34,816 nucleotides of DNA from Burkholderiaceae bacterium. Lineage in GTDB: Bacteria > Pseudomonadota > Gammaproteobacteria > Burkholderiales > Burkholderiaceae_F. Position 1 is the first letter of the stretch, and each line of letters begins with the position of its first letter. The notes below the pieces were generated by a model. The model ran no database searches. It was given only the letters and a program-made list of their open reading frames with translations, and was not told the DNA's origin. Of this stretch, positions 27,070 through 34,816 are shown piece after piece. The stretch spans positions 1 to 34,816 of the forward strand of contig JANWXE010000073.1 of NCBI GenBank assembly GCA_025055385.1. Reading direction: 5' to 3'. The position numbers were made by a program, and so were the translations under genes.

Positions 27070-28461
27070 GTGCATATCCATATTGTCGGTATTTGCGGCA
27101 CCTTTATGGGTGGCGTTGCGCTGCTTGCGCGCGCTGCTGGGCATCGCGTCACTGGCTGCGATGCGGACATCTACCCGCCGATGAGCGAGCAGCTGGCTGC
27201 TGCCGGCATCGAGATCATCGAGGGTTTTGATGCCAGCCAACTGGCGCTGCGGCCGGATCTCTTCGTCATCGGCAACGTGGTGAGGCGTGGCAACGAGCTG
27301 GTGGAGGCCATCCTGGAGGCTGGCGTCCGCTACGTCTCGGGTCCGCAGTGGGTCGGCGAGCACGTGCTGACCGGGCGGCACGTGCTGGCGGTGGCCGGCA
27401 CCCACGGCAAGACCACCACGGCGTCGATGCTCGCGTGGATCCTGGAGTGCGCTGGACATGCGCCCGGCTTCCTAATCGGCGGCGTGCCGCGCAACTTCGG
27501 CGTGTCCGCGCGCGCGGGCGGGCCGCTGTTCGTGATTGAGGCTGACGAATACGACACCGCTTTCTTTGACAAGCGCGCCAAGTTCGTGCATTACCGCCCG
27601 CGCACGGTGGTTTTGAATAATCTGGAATTCGACCATGCGGACATCTATCCCGACTTGGCCGCCATCGAAACCCAGTTCCATCACTTGCTACGTACAGTAC
27701 CGCGCAGTGGGCGGCTGATCGTCAACGGGCGTGACGCCGCGCTGGCACGGGTACTGGCGCGCGGCCTCTGGTCAGAGGTCGAGCGCTTCGACGTCGCCGA
27801 CGGCTGGCATGCGCTGGATGTCGAAGAAGGTGCGCAGCACCGCTTCACGGTGGCGCGCGGTGCCGAGCAATATGGTCGGCTGACGCTGCCGCTGGCCGGC
27901 GCCTTCAACCGCAGCAACGCCCTGGCGGCGATCGCCGCCGCTCAGCACGTTGGCGTGCCGCCTGGGCTGGCGCGGCAGGCGCTCGCCCATTTTGCTGGCG
28001 TCAAGCGGCGGCTGGAGCCGCGCGGCAGCGTCCGCGGTGTAACCGTGTATGACGATTTTGCTCATCATCCGACCGCGATCGCGGCTACGCTGGCCGCGCT
28101 GCGGCGGCGCATCGCGCCGCACGAGCGCATTCTGGCGGTGCTGGAGCCACGCTCCAACACCATGAAGCTGGGCGTGCTGGCCGCGCAGCTGCCGGATGCG
28201 CTGGCAGAGGCGGATCAGGTGTTCTGCTACTGCGCGCGCAGTGGACGGCAAGCGCTTGCCTGGGACCCGGCGCAGGTACTCGCACCACTGGGCGCGCGCG
28301 CGCGCAGTTTCGAGGATCTGCCTGCGCTGGTGCAGGCGGTTGTCGCTGCGGCGCGCGCCGGTGACCATGTGCTGGTGATGAGCAATGGCTCATTTGGCGG
28401 CATACACGAGCGCCTGCTGGCGGCACTGGGGCGGCAGCCAGCGCATGCGGGGATGGCATGA
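27070..28461 (+). CDS. mpl: UDP-N-acetylmuramate:L-alanyl-gamma-D-glutamyl-meso-diaminopimelate ligase (GTG start)
   Basis: MHIHIVGICGTFMGGVALLARAAGHRVTGCDADIYPPMS; VAGTHGKTTTASMLAW; VYDDFAHHPTAIAATL; LEPRSNTMKLG. Confidence 0.97.
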   Translation: MHIHIVGICGTFMGGVALLARAAGHRVTGCDADIYPPMSEQLAAAGIEIIEGFDASQLALRPDLFVIGNVVRRGNELVEAILEAGVRYVSGPQWVGEHVLTGRHVLAVAGTHGKTTTASMLAWILECAGHAPGFLIGGVPRNFGVSARAGGPLFVIEADEYDTAFFDKRAKFVHYRPRTVVLNNLEFDHADIYPDLAAIETQFHHLLRTVPRSGRLIVNGRDAALARVLARGLWSEVERFDVADGWHALDVEEGAQHRFTVARGAEQYGRLTLPLAGAFNRSNALAAIAAAQHVGVPPGLARQALAHFAGVKRRLEPRGSVRGVTVYDDFAHHPTAIAATLAALRRRIAPHERILAVLEPRSNTMKLGVLAAQLPDALAEADQVFCYCARSGRQALAWDPAQVLAPLGARARSFEDLPALVQAVVAAARAGDHVLVMSNGSFGGIHERLLAALGRQPAHAGMA

Positions 28462-29042
28462 TTCTGTATCTGCATGGTTTCCGCTCCTCTCCTGCCTCGC
28501 GCAAGGCCATGTATTTGCGCGCGCGGCTGCGCGAGCGCGGTTTGGAGGCTGACTATGTTTGCCCCCAGTTGCCGGCCTCGCCGCGCGCGGCCGTCGAGGT
28601 GGCGCTAGCGGCCGCGCAGCTTGCGCCGCCGCAGCAGCTGGCGATCATCGGCTCCTCGCTGGGCGGCTATTACGCGACCTGGCTGGCTGAGCAGCTCGGC
28701 TGCCGCGCTGTGCTGCTGAATCCCGCGATTACGCCGTACGAAGACCTGCGCGCCTACCTCGGCGAGCAGCCGGTGTACTTCTCCTCGGCAACGATCGAGA
28801 TGAGGCCTGAGTATTTAGATGAGCTGCGCGCGCTCGATACGCCACGCATTACGCGGCCGGAGCGCTATTTCTTGCTGGCCGCAACGGGCGATCGATTGAT
28901 CGACTGGCGCACGATGGTGGCCAAGTACGCGGGCTGCCGCCAGCGGGTGATCGAGGGCTCGGATCACGAGCTATCGGATTTCGCGCGGTATGCCGACGAA
29001 GTGCTGGCCTTTTGCGGCGTCCATCAAGGAGAGCAGGGGTGA
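28458..29042 (+). CDS. YqiA/YcfP-type alpha/beta-fold esterase
   Basis: [20 protein letters not shown]; nucleophile elbow [15 protein letters not shown]-terminal [12 protein letters not shown]. Confidence 0.9.
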   Translation: MILYLHGFRSSPASRKAMYLRARLRERGLEADYVCPQLPASPRAAVEVALAAAQLAPPQQLAIIGSSLGGYYATWLAEQLGCRAVLLNPAITPYEDLRAYLGEQPVYFSSATIEMRPEYLDELRALDTPRITRPERYFLLAATGDRLIDWRTMVAKYAGCRQRVIEGSDHELSDFARYADEVLAFCGVHQGEQG

Positions 29043-29779
29043 GACTGAAAGGCAAAGTCGCGATCGTGACAGGTGGCGCGCAGGGCATCGGCCTGGCGAC
29101 CGCGCGCAAGTTTCTCGAGGAAGGCGCGATCGTCGCCGTGGCCGACATCAGAGCGGAGGCGGTCCAGGCGGCAGTGACGCAACTCGCGCGCGACGGGCGC
29201 GCGGTAGAAGGATTCACGGTGGACGTGACGCGCCGGTCGCAGATCGACGCCATGGTGCAGGCGCTGCAACGTCGCTATGGCCGCATCGACGTGCTGGTGA
29301 ACAACGCTGGCATCACGCAAGATGCGCGCCTGCAGAGGATGACGGAAGAGCAATTTGATCGCGTGATCGCGGTCAATCTTAAGGGTGTCTACAACTGCGC
29401 GCAGGCGGTGCTTGAACCCATGCTCGCGCAGGGCAGCGGTGTGATCCTGAATGCTTCCAGCGTGGTGGGCATTTACGGCAACTACGGCCAGACCAATTAC
29501 GCCGCAGCCAAGTTTGGCGTGATCGGCTTCGTCAAGACCTGGGCGCGTGAGCTGGGCCCCAAAGGGATCCGCTGCAATGCGGTGGCGCCGGGTTTCATTC
29601 GCACTCCCATTTTGGAGACGATTCCAGAGAAAGTGATGCAGGCGCTGGTTGAACGTGTGCCGCTGAAGCGCCTGGGGCGGCCTGAGGAGGTGGCCAATGT
29701 GTATGCGTTCTTGGCCTCCGATGAGGCAAGTTATATCAACGGCGCGGTCATCGAGGTCGCCGGCGGGCTGACCGTCTGA
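29039..29779 (+). CDS. fabG: 3-oxoacyl-ACP reductase / SDR-family dehydrogenase (GTG start)
   Basis: [40 protein letters not shown] (YxxxK); [18 protein letters not shown] overlap with the upstream gene. Confidence 0.93.
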   Translation: MRLKGKVAIVTGGAQGIGLATARKFLEEGAIVAVADIRAEAVQAAVTQLARDGRAVEGFTVDVTRRSQIDAMVQALQRRYGRIDVLVNNAGITQDARLQRMTEEQFDRVIAVNLKGVYNCAQAVLEPMLAQGSGVILNASSVVGIYGNYGQTNYAAAKFGVIGFVKTWARELGPKGIRCNAVAPGFIRTPILETIPEKVMQALVERVPLKRLGRPEEVANVYAFLASDEASYINGAVIEVAGGLTV

Positions 29780-29928
29780 TGGGCGCCGCAGCTGCGCTGC
29801 CGTCGCTGGCGCACAAACGCCCGTCGGCGCGGTGCGCAAGCGCTTGGCAACGGCCGCCGTTTGGCCTGTCGGATGCCGCCCTGGGCTGGCATGAGCAGTT
29901 GCGCCGCCAGGCAGGTCTTGCCGCCTGA
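29779..29928 (+). CDS. Possible 49-aa small protein in the mpl-fabG-marC operon
   Basis: ATG overlaps the fabG stop (TGATG) and is in frame to TGA at 29926-29928: [49 protein letters not shown]; absent from the supplied ORF track, whose shortest entry is 60 aa. Confidence 0.4.
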   Translation: MGAAAALPSLAHKRPSARCASAWQRPPFGLSDAALGWHEQLRRQAGLAA

Positions 29929-29937
29929 ACGTGGCCG

Positions 29938-30534
29938 ATGGAAGCCGGTTTTGTCTCTGCCGTCGTGCTGCTGCTGTTAGTGTTTGACCCGTTTGGCAAC
30001 ATCCCGCTGTTTATTAGCGCGCTGCGCGACGTGCCGCGAGCGCGGCGCACGCGCGTCGTGTTGCGCGAATGCCTGATCGCGTTTGCGCTGCTGACGGCAT
30101 TTGCCATCTTGGGCCGGCCGCTGCTTGACGTGCTGGGACTGTCCGACCTTAGCTTGCAGATCGGCGGCGCCGTCGTGCTGATGCTGGTGGCGATTCGCAT
30201 GGTGTTCCCGCCGCCGGAGGGCGTGTTCGGGCCGCTGCCGGGTGGCGAACCGTTTATCGTGCCGCTGGCAGTGCCCGCCCTTGCGGGACCATCGGCGCTT
30301 GCCACCGTGCTGCTGCTGGTGTCCCGCGAGCCGGACAAGACGGCGCTGTGGATCGCGGCCATCGCGCTGGCGCTATCGGCCAGTGCACTTGTGCTGGCTT
30401 TCGCCGAGCGCCTGCAGCGGCTGCTGGGCGCACGGGTGACGGTCGCCTTCGAACGTTTAATGGGACTGGTGCTGGCTGCGATGGCGGTGGAGATGATGCT
30501 GCGTGGGATTGAACGGTTTGTTGCGCGCCTATAA
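29938..30534 (+). CDS. MarC family integral membrane protein
   Basis: VLLLLVFDPFGNIPLFISALRD; VPLAVPALAGPSALATVLLL; multiple TM segments. Confidence 0.92.
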   Translation: MEAGFVSAVVLLLLVFDPFGNIPLFISALRDVPRARRTRVVLRECLIAFALLTAFAILGRPLLDVLGLSDLSLQIGGAVVLMLVAIRMVFPPPEGVFGPLPGGEPFIVPLAVPALAGPSALATVLLLVSREPDKTALWIAAIALALSASALVLAFAERLQRLLGARVTVAFERLMGLVLAAMAVEMMLRGIERFVARL

Positions 30535-30537
30535 CCG

Positions 30538-32526
30538 ATGACTGCGTATGTGCTGTTCGAGGAGGACGGTGCGCTGCGTGCGGGCACAGTGCTGTCGGCG
30601 ACCGAAGCCGCTAGCCAGGTCGAGTTGCCTGGTGGCCGGCGGGTGAAAGTAAAACACACGCATGTGTTCCTGCGCTTCGCCGCACCGCCGCCGCCGCAGC
30701 TGCTGCCACTGGCGCAGCAAGAGGCCGAGCAGATCGATCTTGACTTTCTCTGGCAGTGCGCGCCGCAGCAGGAGTTCAGTTTCGAGGAGCTTGCGCGCGA
30801 GTATTTCGGCGGCGTGCCCACCGCGGTGCAAGCCACCGCGATCCTGCTGCGCTTGCTGGGCGCCCCGGCGTACTTCCATCGCAAAGGGCGCGGCCGCTTC
30901 CGGCCGGCACCACCGGAGATCCTGCAGGCGGCGCTAGCGGCGCTGGAGCGCAAGCGGCGCCAAGAGGCGCTCAAGCAGCAGTACGTGGCCGACCTGGTTG
31001 CCGGCCGGGTGCCGGAGCCGATTGCGCGCCAGGCAATTGCGCTGTTGCTGCGCCCTGATAAAAACAGTATCGAATACAAGGCACTGGAGGCGGCTGCTTT
31101 CCAGCGGCAGCTGTCGCCACTGCGGCTGCTGCTTGCCAACGGGGCGATTGCCTCGCCTCTGCGCTGGCATCTAGATAGCTTTCTTGCCCAATACTTTCCG
31201 CACGGTACGGGCTTTCCCGCCGACCTGCCTGCGCCGCCGCCAGCTGACGATCTACCGTTGGCGGAGGTGGCCGCATTTTCGATCGACGATTCCGCCACCA
31301 CCGAGATCGACGACGCCTTTTCATTGCGCGAGCTCCCCGATGGCGTGCGTGTCGGCATCCACATCGCAGCGCCGGCGGTCGCCCTCGGGCGCGAGCATCC
31401 GCTGGAGCCCGTGGCACGCGCGCGGCTGTCCACCGTCTATGCGCCGGCGCTGAAAATCACGATGCTGCCGCCCGCGTGGATCAATGCCTTTTCGCTTGCC
31501 GAAGGCCGCGCAGTCCCGGTGGTTTCGCTGTATGTGGACTGCGCGCGGGAGGATTGGCTGCCGCGCCGCTTCGAGACGCGCGTGGAACGGGTGCAGATCG
31601 CGGCCAACCTGCGCCACGATCGACTCGACGACGTCGTTACGGAGGAGCGCATGGCTGCCGGCGCGCTCGGCGACTTGCCGTTTGCGCACGAGCTGACGCT
31701 GCTGTGGCGGGTGGCGCGCGCGCTGCTGGCCGAGCGCGAACGGGTGCGTGGTCGGCCCGAGCCGCTCGGCCGTATCGAATACGCGGTTCTGGTGGAGCCA
31801 GCCGGCGATACCCTCGATGAGCACGCGCGCGTGACGATCCGTCCGCGCCGGCGCGGCGCACCGCTGGACCTGATCGTCGCCGAGTTAATGATCCTCGCCA
31901 ATAGTCACTGGGGCGGCTGGCTCGCGCAGGCCAAGCGCGCTGCCATCTACCGCTCGCAGTCGCTGCAGCAGGGGTCAGGGCGCGTGAAAATGAGCACGAC
32001 GCCTGCGCCGCATGAAGGGATGGGGGTGGCGCATTATGCCTGGAGCAGCTCGCCGCTGCGCCGCTATGTGGACCTTGTCAACCAGCGGCAGATCCTTGCG
32101 GCCGTGCGCGGCGCGCCTGCCCCGTACACCGGCAACGACGCCGAGCTATTCGCCGCCATCTCGGCCTTCGAGGCGGCCGCGGCTGCCTATGCTGAATTCC
32201 AAGCGCGCATGGAACGCTACTGGTGTCTGCGCTGGTTGCGCCAGGAAAATGTGCAGCGCATTGGTGCGGTGGTGCTCAAGGCTGACGTGCTGCGCTTAGA
32301 AGGCCTACCCTTTGTGACCCGTCTGCCCGGTATGCCAGAGTTGGCCCGCGGCACGCGGCTCGAATTAGATATCCTCAGCACGGATGAAATCGAGCTCACT
32401 GTGCAGGCGCGTGTGCATCGCGTCTTAGCGGAGGCGGCGCCGGCGGCAATCGAGGCCGACGAGGACATAGGCGATTGGGGTGAGGATTGCGTCGCTTCCT
32501 CACCCGCGTCGACGCCGTCGACATAA
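30538..32526 (+). CDS. RNase II / RNB-domain exoribonuclease
   Basis: FSIDDSATTEIDDAFSL (catalytic Asp cluster), VGIHIAAPAVAL, HYAWSSSPLRRYVDLVNQRQI. Confidence 0.93.
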   Translation: MTAYVLFEEDGALRAGTVLSATEAASQVELPGGRRVKVKHTHVFLRFAAPPPPQLLPLAQQEAEQIDLDFLWQCAPQQEFSFEELAREYFGGVPTAVQATAILLRLLGAPAYFHRKGRGRFRPAPPEILQAALAALERKRRQEALKQQYVADLVAGRVPEPIARQAIALLLRPDKNSIEYKALEAAAFQRQLSPLRLLLANGAIASPLRWHLDSFLAQYFPHGTGFPADLPAPPPADDLPLAEVAAFSIDDSATTEIDDAFSLRELPDGVRVGIHIAAPAVALGREHPLEPVARARLSTVYAPALKITMLPPAWINAFSLAEGRAVPVVSLYVDCAREDWLPRRFETRVERVQIAANLRHDRLDDVVTEERMAAGALGDLPFAHELTLLWRVARALLAERERVRGRPEPLGRIEYAVLVEPAGDTLDEHARVTIRPRRRGAPLDLIVAELMILANSHWGGWLAQAKRAAIYRSQSLQQGSGRVKMSTTPAPHEGMGVAHYAWSSSPLRRYVDLVNQRQILAAVRGAPAPYTGNDAELFAAISAFEAAAAAYAEFQARMERYWCLRWLRQENVQRIGAVVLKADVLRLEGLPFVTRLPGMPELARGTRLELDILSTDEIELTVQARVHRVLAEAAPAAIEADEDIGDWGEDCVASSPASTPST

Positions 32527-32553
32527 GGCCGCGCTGGCTACAATCTCGCGCGG

Positions 32554-33459
32554 TTGTTCACGTTCCGCGACAGATCCGTGCACACCACTGCGAGCGTGCT
32601 GGGCGACCGCCTGTTGATGTCGGCCTTCGCGCTGTCGCTGTCGGTTCACGCGCTGATACTGGCCGTGCGCTTCGTCGATCCGGAGGTGCTGCGCTGGCGC
32701 CAAGTGGCTTCGTCGCTGGAGGTGGTGTTGGTGAACGCCCGCAGTGAGACAGCTCCCACGCGGGCCGAAGCGCTGGCGCAGGCCAACCTGGACGGCGGAG
32801 GCCCACACGACGAAGGACGGCGCAGCTCGCCGCTGCCAAACGCCTTTCAGGCAGCCGACGGCGACACACTGGAGATGGCTCGACGCACAGTGCAGCAGCT
32901 GGAAGAGGAACAAAGAAGGCTGCTGGCCCAGCTACAGGCCAGCGAGCGCGCGCTGTCTACCCCGCACCGAGACCGTGAGGCGAAGCTGGCCGAACGCGGC
33001 AGCGCCGAAGAGTTACGGCAGGCATTAGCGCGGCAGCAAGCGATTATCGAGAAGGCGATTTCCGACTACCAGAAGCGGCCGCGCAAGCACTTTTTCATGC
33101 CGAGCACCTCGGAAGACCGTTTTGCCCGCTATGTGGAAGACTGGCGTGTGCGGGTGGAAAAAATCGGCAACGAGAACTACCCCGAAGAGGCGCGCGGCAA
33201 AATCTACGGGTCGCTGCGCCTGACGGTGGCGATTCGCAAAGATGGCAGTCTGGTGGATGCCATCATTGAGCAATCGTCGGGTTCACCCGTGCTGGATCGG
33301 GCGGCGCGGCGCATTGTTAAATTAGCGGCACCGTATCCGCCATTCCCACCTGAGATCGCGCGCGATACGGACATCCTCGAAATTACGCGGACCTGGGTGT
33401 TTACGAACGATCAACTGGCCACGCGCGCAGCGGGCGCGCCGGCAGGTGACAGACCATGA
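32554..33459 (+). CDS. TonB-family energy transducer-like protein (TTG 32554 or GTG 32578 start)
   Basis: N-terminal TM anchor; coiled-coil/charged middle; C-terminal TonB_C-like YPEEARGKIYGSLRLTVAIRKDGSLVDAIIEQSSGSPVLDRAARRIVKLAAPYPPFP. Confidence 0.88.
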   Translation: MFTFRDRSVHTTASVLGDRLLMSAFALSLSVHALILAVRFVDPEVLRWRQVASSLEVVLVNARSETAPTRAEALAQANLDGGGPHDEGRRSSPLPNAFQAADGDTLEMARRTVQQLEEEQRRLLAQLQASERALSTPHRDREAKLAERGSAEELRQALARQQAIIEKAISDYQKRPRKHFFMPSTSEDRFARYVEDWRVRVEKIGNENYPEEARGKIYGSLRLTVAIRKDGSLVDAIIEQSSGSPVLDRAARRIVKLAAPYPPFPPEIARDTDILEITRTWVFTNDQLATRAAGAPAGDRP

Positions 33460-34346
33460 CACGACGCAGGGACACCAGTCGGTCGACGCGCAGCGCCTCC
33501 ACCGCGGCGCCGGACCGCTATGCGGTGGTCGGCCACCCGGTGGCGCATTCATGGTCGCCGGAGATCCATTTGCTGTTTGCGCGACAAACGCACCAGAACA
33601 TCACCTATGAGAAGCTGGAGGCGCCGCTGGATGGCTTTCAGGAATTCGCCCTTGGGCTGCGCGAGGCCGGCTATCGCGGGTTGAACGTCACGATCCCGTT
33701 CAAAATCGATGCCGCTAAGCTTGCGGATGACTTAACACCGCGCGCGCGTGCTGCTTCGGCGGTCAATACCTTGAAGTTCGAGCGCGACCGCATTCTGGGG
33801 GACAACACCGACGGCATCGGCTTCGTGCGCGATGTCACGCAACGGATGAAGTTCAAACTCGAAGGGGCAGCGATCCTGATCTTGGGCGCTGGCGGTGGCG
33901 TACGGGGGCTGATCGGCGCGCTGCTGGACGCCAAACCGAAATGGATTGCGGTGGCCAATCGCACGCACGGCCGTGCACAGGAGCTGGCCGAGGAGTTCGG
34001 CATTGAGGCGATTCACTTTGATGAGGTGCCGGCCGAACACTTTGATCTGGTCATCAACGGTACTGCCAGCAGCCTCAGCCACGAGGCGCCGCCGATCGAC
34101 CCCGAGACGTTCGATGACTGCACGCTCGCCTACGACCTGGTGTACGCGCCGCGACCGACGCCGTTTATGGAGCTTGCCAAGCGGGGCGGTGCGCGCCATG
34201 TTTGCGACGGCCTCGGGATGCTCATCGAGCAGGCCGCCGAATCTTTCTACGTTTGGCGGGGCGTGCGGCCCGACACGGCGCCTGTCTACCGAGAGCTGCG
34301 CCGCCGCTTAGACGCCCAGCACGCTGGCACCGCTGCCGCGCGATGA
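33456..34346 (+). CDS. aroE: Shikimate dehydrogenase (NADP+)
   Basis: YAVVGHPVAHSWSPEIHLLFA; GLNVTIPFK; GDNTDGIGFVRD; ILGAGGGVRGLIGALL; YDLVYAPRPTPFMELAKRGGA. Confidence 0.96.
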   Translation: MTRRRDTSRSTRSASTAAPDRYAVVGHPVAHSWSPEIHLLFARQTHQNITYEKLEAPLDGFQEFALGLREAGYRGLNVTIPFKIDAAKLADDLTPRARAASAVNTLKFERDRILGDNTDGIGFVRDVTQRMKFKLEGAAILILGAGGGVRGLIGALLDAKPKWIAVANRTHGRAQELAEEFGIEAIHFDEVPAEHFDLVINGTASSLSHEAPPIDPETFDDCTLAYDLVYAPRPTPFMELAKRGGARHVCDGLGMLIEQAAESFYVWRGVRPDTAPVYRELRRRLDAQHAGTAAAR

Positions 34347-34816
34347 CCTGGCGTCGCGCCGCGCTGCGCTGGACGGGGCGGCTGTTCGCCCTGGCCTGCT
34401 TGGCGCTGCTGGCGGTGCAAGCCTGGTTCTTTGCGCATGTGCTGTACTGGAAATACGAGAATCCACGCAGCACTGCCTTCATGCGGCGCGAGCAGCAGCG
34501 GCTGGCGCAGCGCACGCCGCCGGGTGCCATCCGTTTCCAATGGGTGCCGTACGAACGCATCAGCGTCTATCTGAAGCAGGCAGTGATTGCCGCTGAAGAT
34601 GCACGCTTTGCGGAGCATGATGGCGTGGACTGGGAGGCCGTCAAAAAAGCCTATGAAACGAATCTGAAGCGAGGACGGCCGGCGCGCGGCGGCAGCACGA
34701 TTTCGCAGCAACTGGCCAAGAACCTGTTTCTGTCGCCCGAGAAAAGCTACTGGCGCAAGGCGCAGGAGCTGGCGATCACCGCGATGCTGGAGACCGTCTG
34801 GGACAAGCGCCGTATC
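34343..34816 (+). CDS. mtgA: Monofunctional biosynthetic peptidoglycan transglycosylase, N-terminal part; runs off the right edge
   Basis: AVIAAEDARFAEHDGVDWEAVKKAYETNLKRGRPARGGSTISQQLAKNLFLSPEKSYWRKAQELAITAMLE (GT51 motifs); ATGA overlap with aroE. Confidence 0.95.
   Translation, partial: MTWRRAALRWTGRLFALACLALLAVQAWFFAHVLYWKYENPRSTAFMRREQQRLAQRTPPGAIRFQWVPYERISVYLKQAVIAAEDARFAEHDGVDWEAVKKAYETNLKRGRPARGGSTISQQLAKNLFLSPEKSYWRKAQELAITAMLETVWDKRRI

Noticed and set aside
28292-28305. (GC)7 alternating run, possible Z-DNA or slippage site in mpl
   Set aside because: Lies within conserved-frame coding sequence (Gly-Ala-Arg-Ala-Arg); such runs are expected in high-GC genomes.
29748-31433. 561-aa minus-strand ORF antisense to marC and the RNB gene
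   Set aside because: Low-complexity Ser/Arg/Ala-rich translation with no recognisable domain, opposite two well-supported genes; typical high-GC antisense artefact.

Overview
The window looks like a high-GC betaproteobacterial core-genome segment, judging from gene content, synteny and composition. It has about 30 intact housekeeping genes, one tRNA and two clear Rho-independent terminators. I see no CRISPR array, transposon, prophage, toxin-antitoxin or obvious defence island. Left to right: pilB (partial) - tRNA-Pro(CGG) - ispB | rplU-rpmA-obgE-proB | rppH | proS-lytic transglycosylase | ffh | ccsA/ypjD-like - small Cys4 protein - pilS-pilR-ampD | nrdA-nrdB | histone H1-like gene | yggT | pfkB-family kinase - DUF3426-like protein - prmA-accC-accB-aroQ | tlpA-like - hypothetical | mpl-yqiA-like-fabG-(49-aa sORF)-marC-RNase II family | tonB-like-aroE-mtgA (partial). 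I cannot claim a new large system. The observations most worth following up are: (i) a 10-A homopolymer in the histone H1-like gene where a 1-nt slip either way hits an almost immediate stop and would yield a 47-50 aa Lys/Ala peptide; (ii) two NrdR-box-like sites exactly 31 bp apart upstream of nrdAB, the second overlapping one arm of an inverted repeat; (iii) a coupled 49-aa ORF missing from the supplied ORF track, between fabG and marC; (iv) a stem-loop leader on rplU and an attenuator-like hairpin before obgE; (v) an orphan intrinsic terminator ending an unexplained ~300-nt region after nrdB. All calls come from reading the sequence and from family knowledge; no database search was run.
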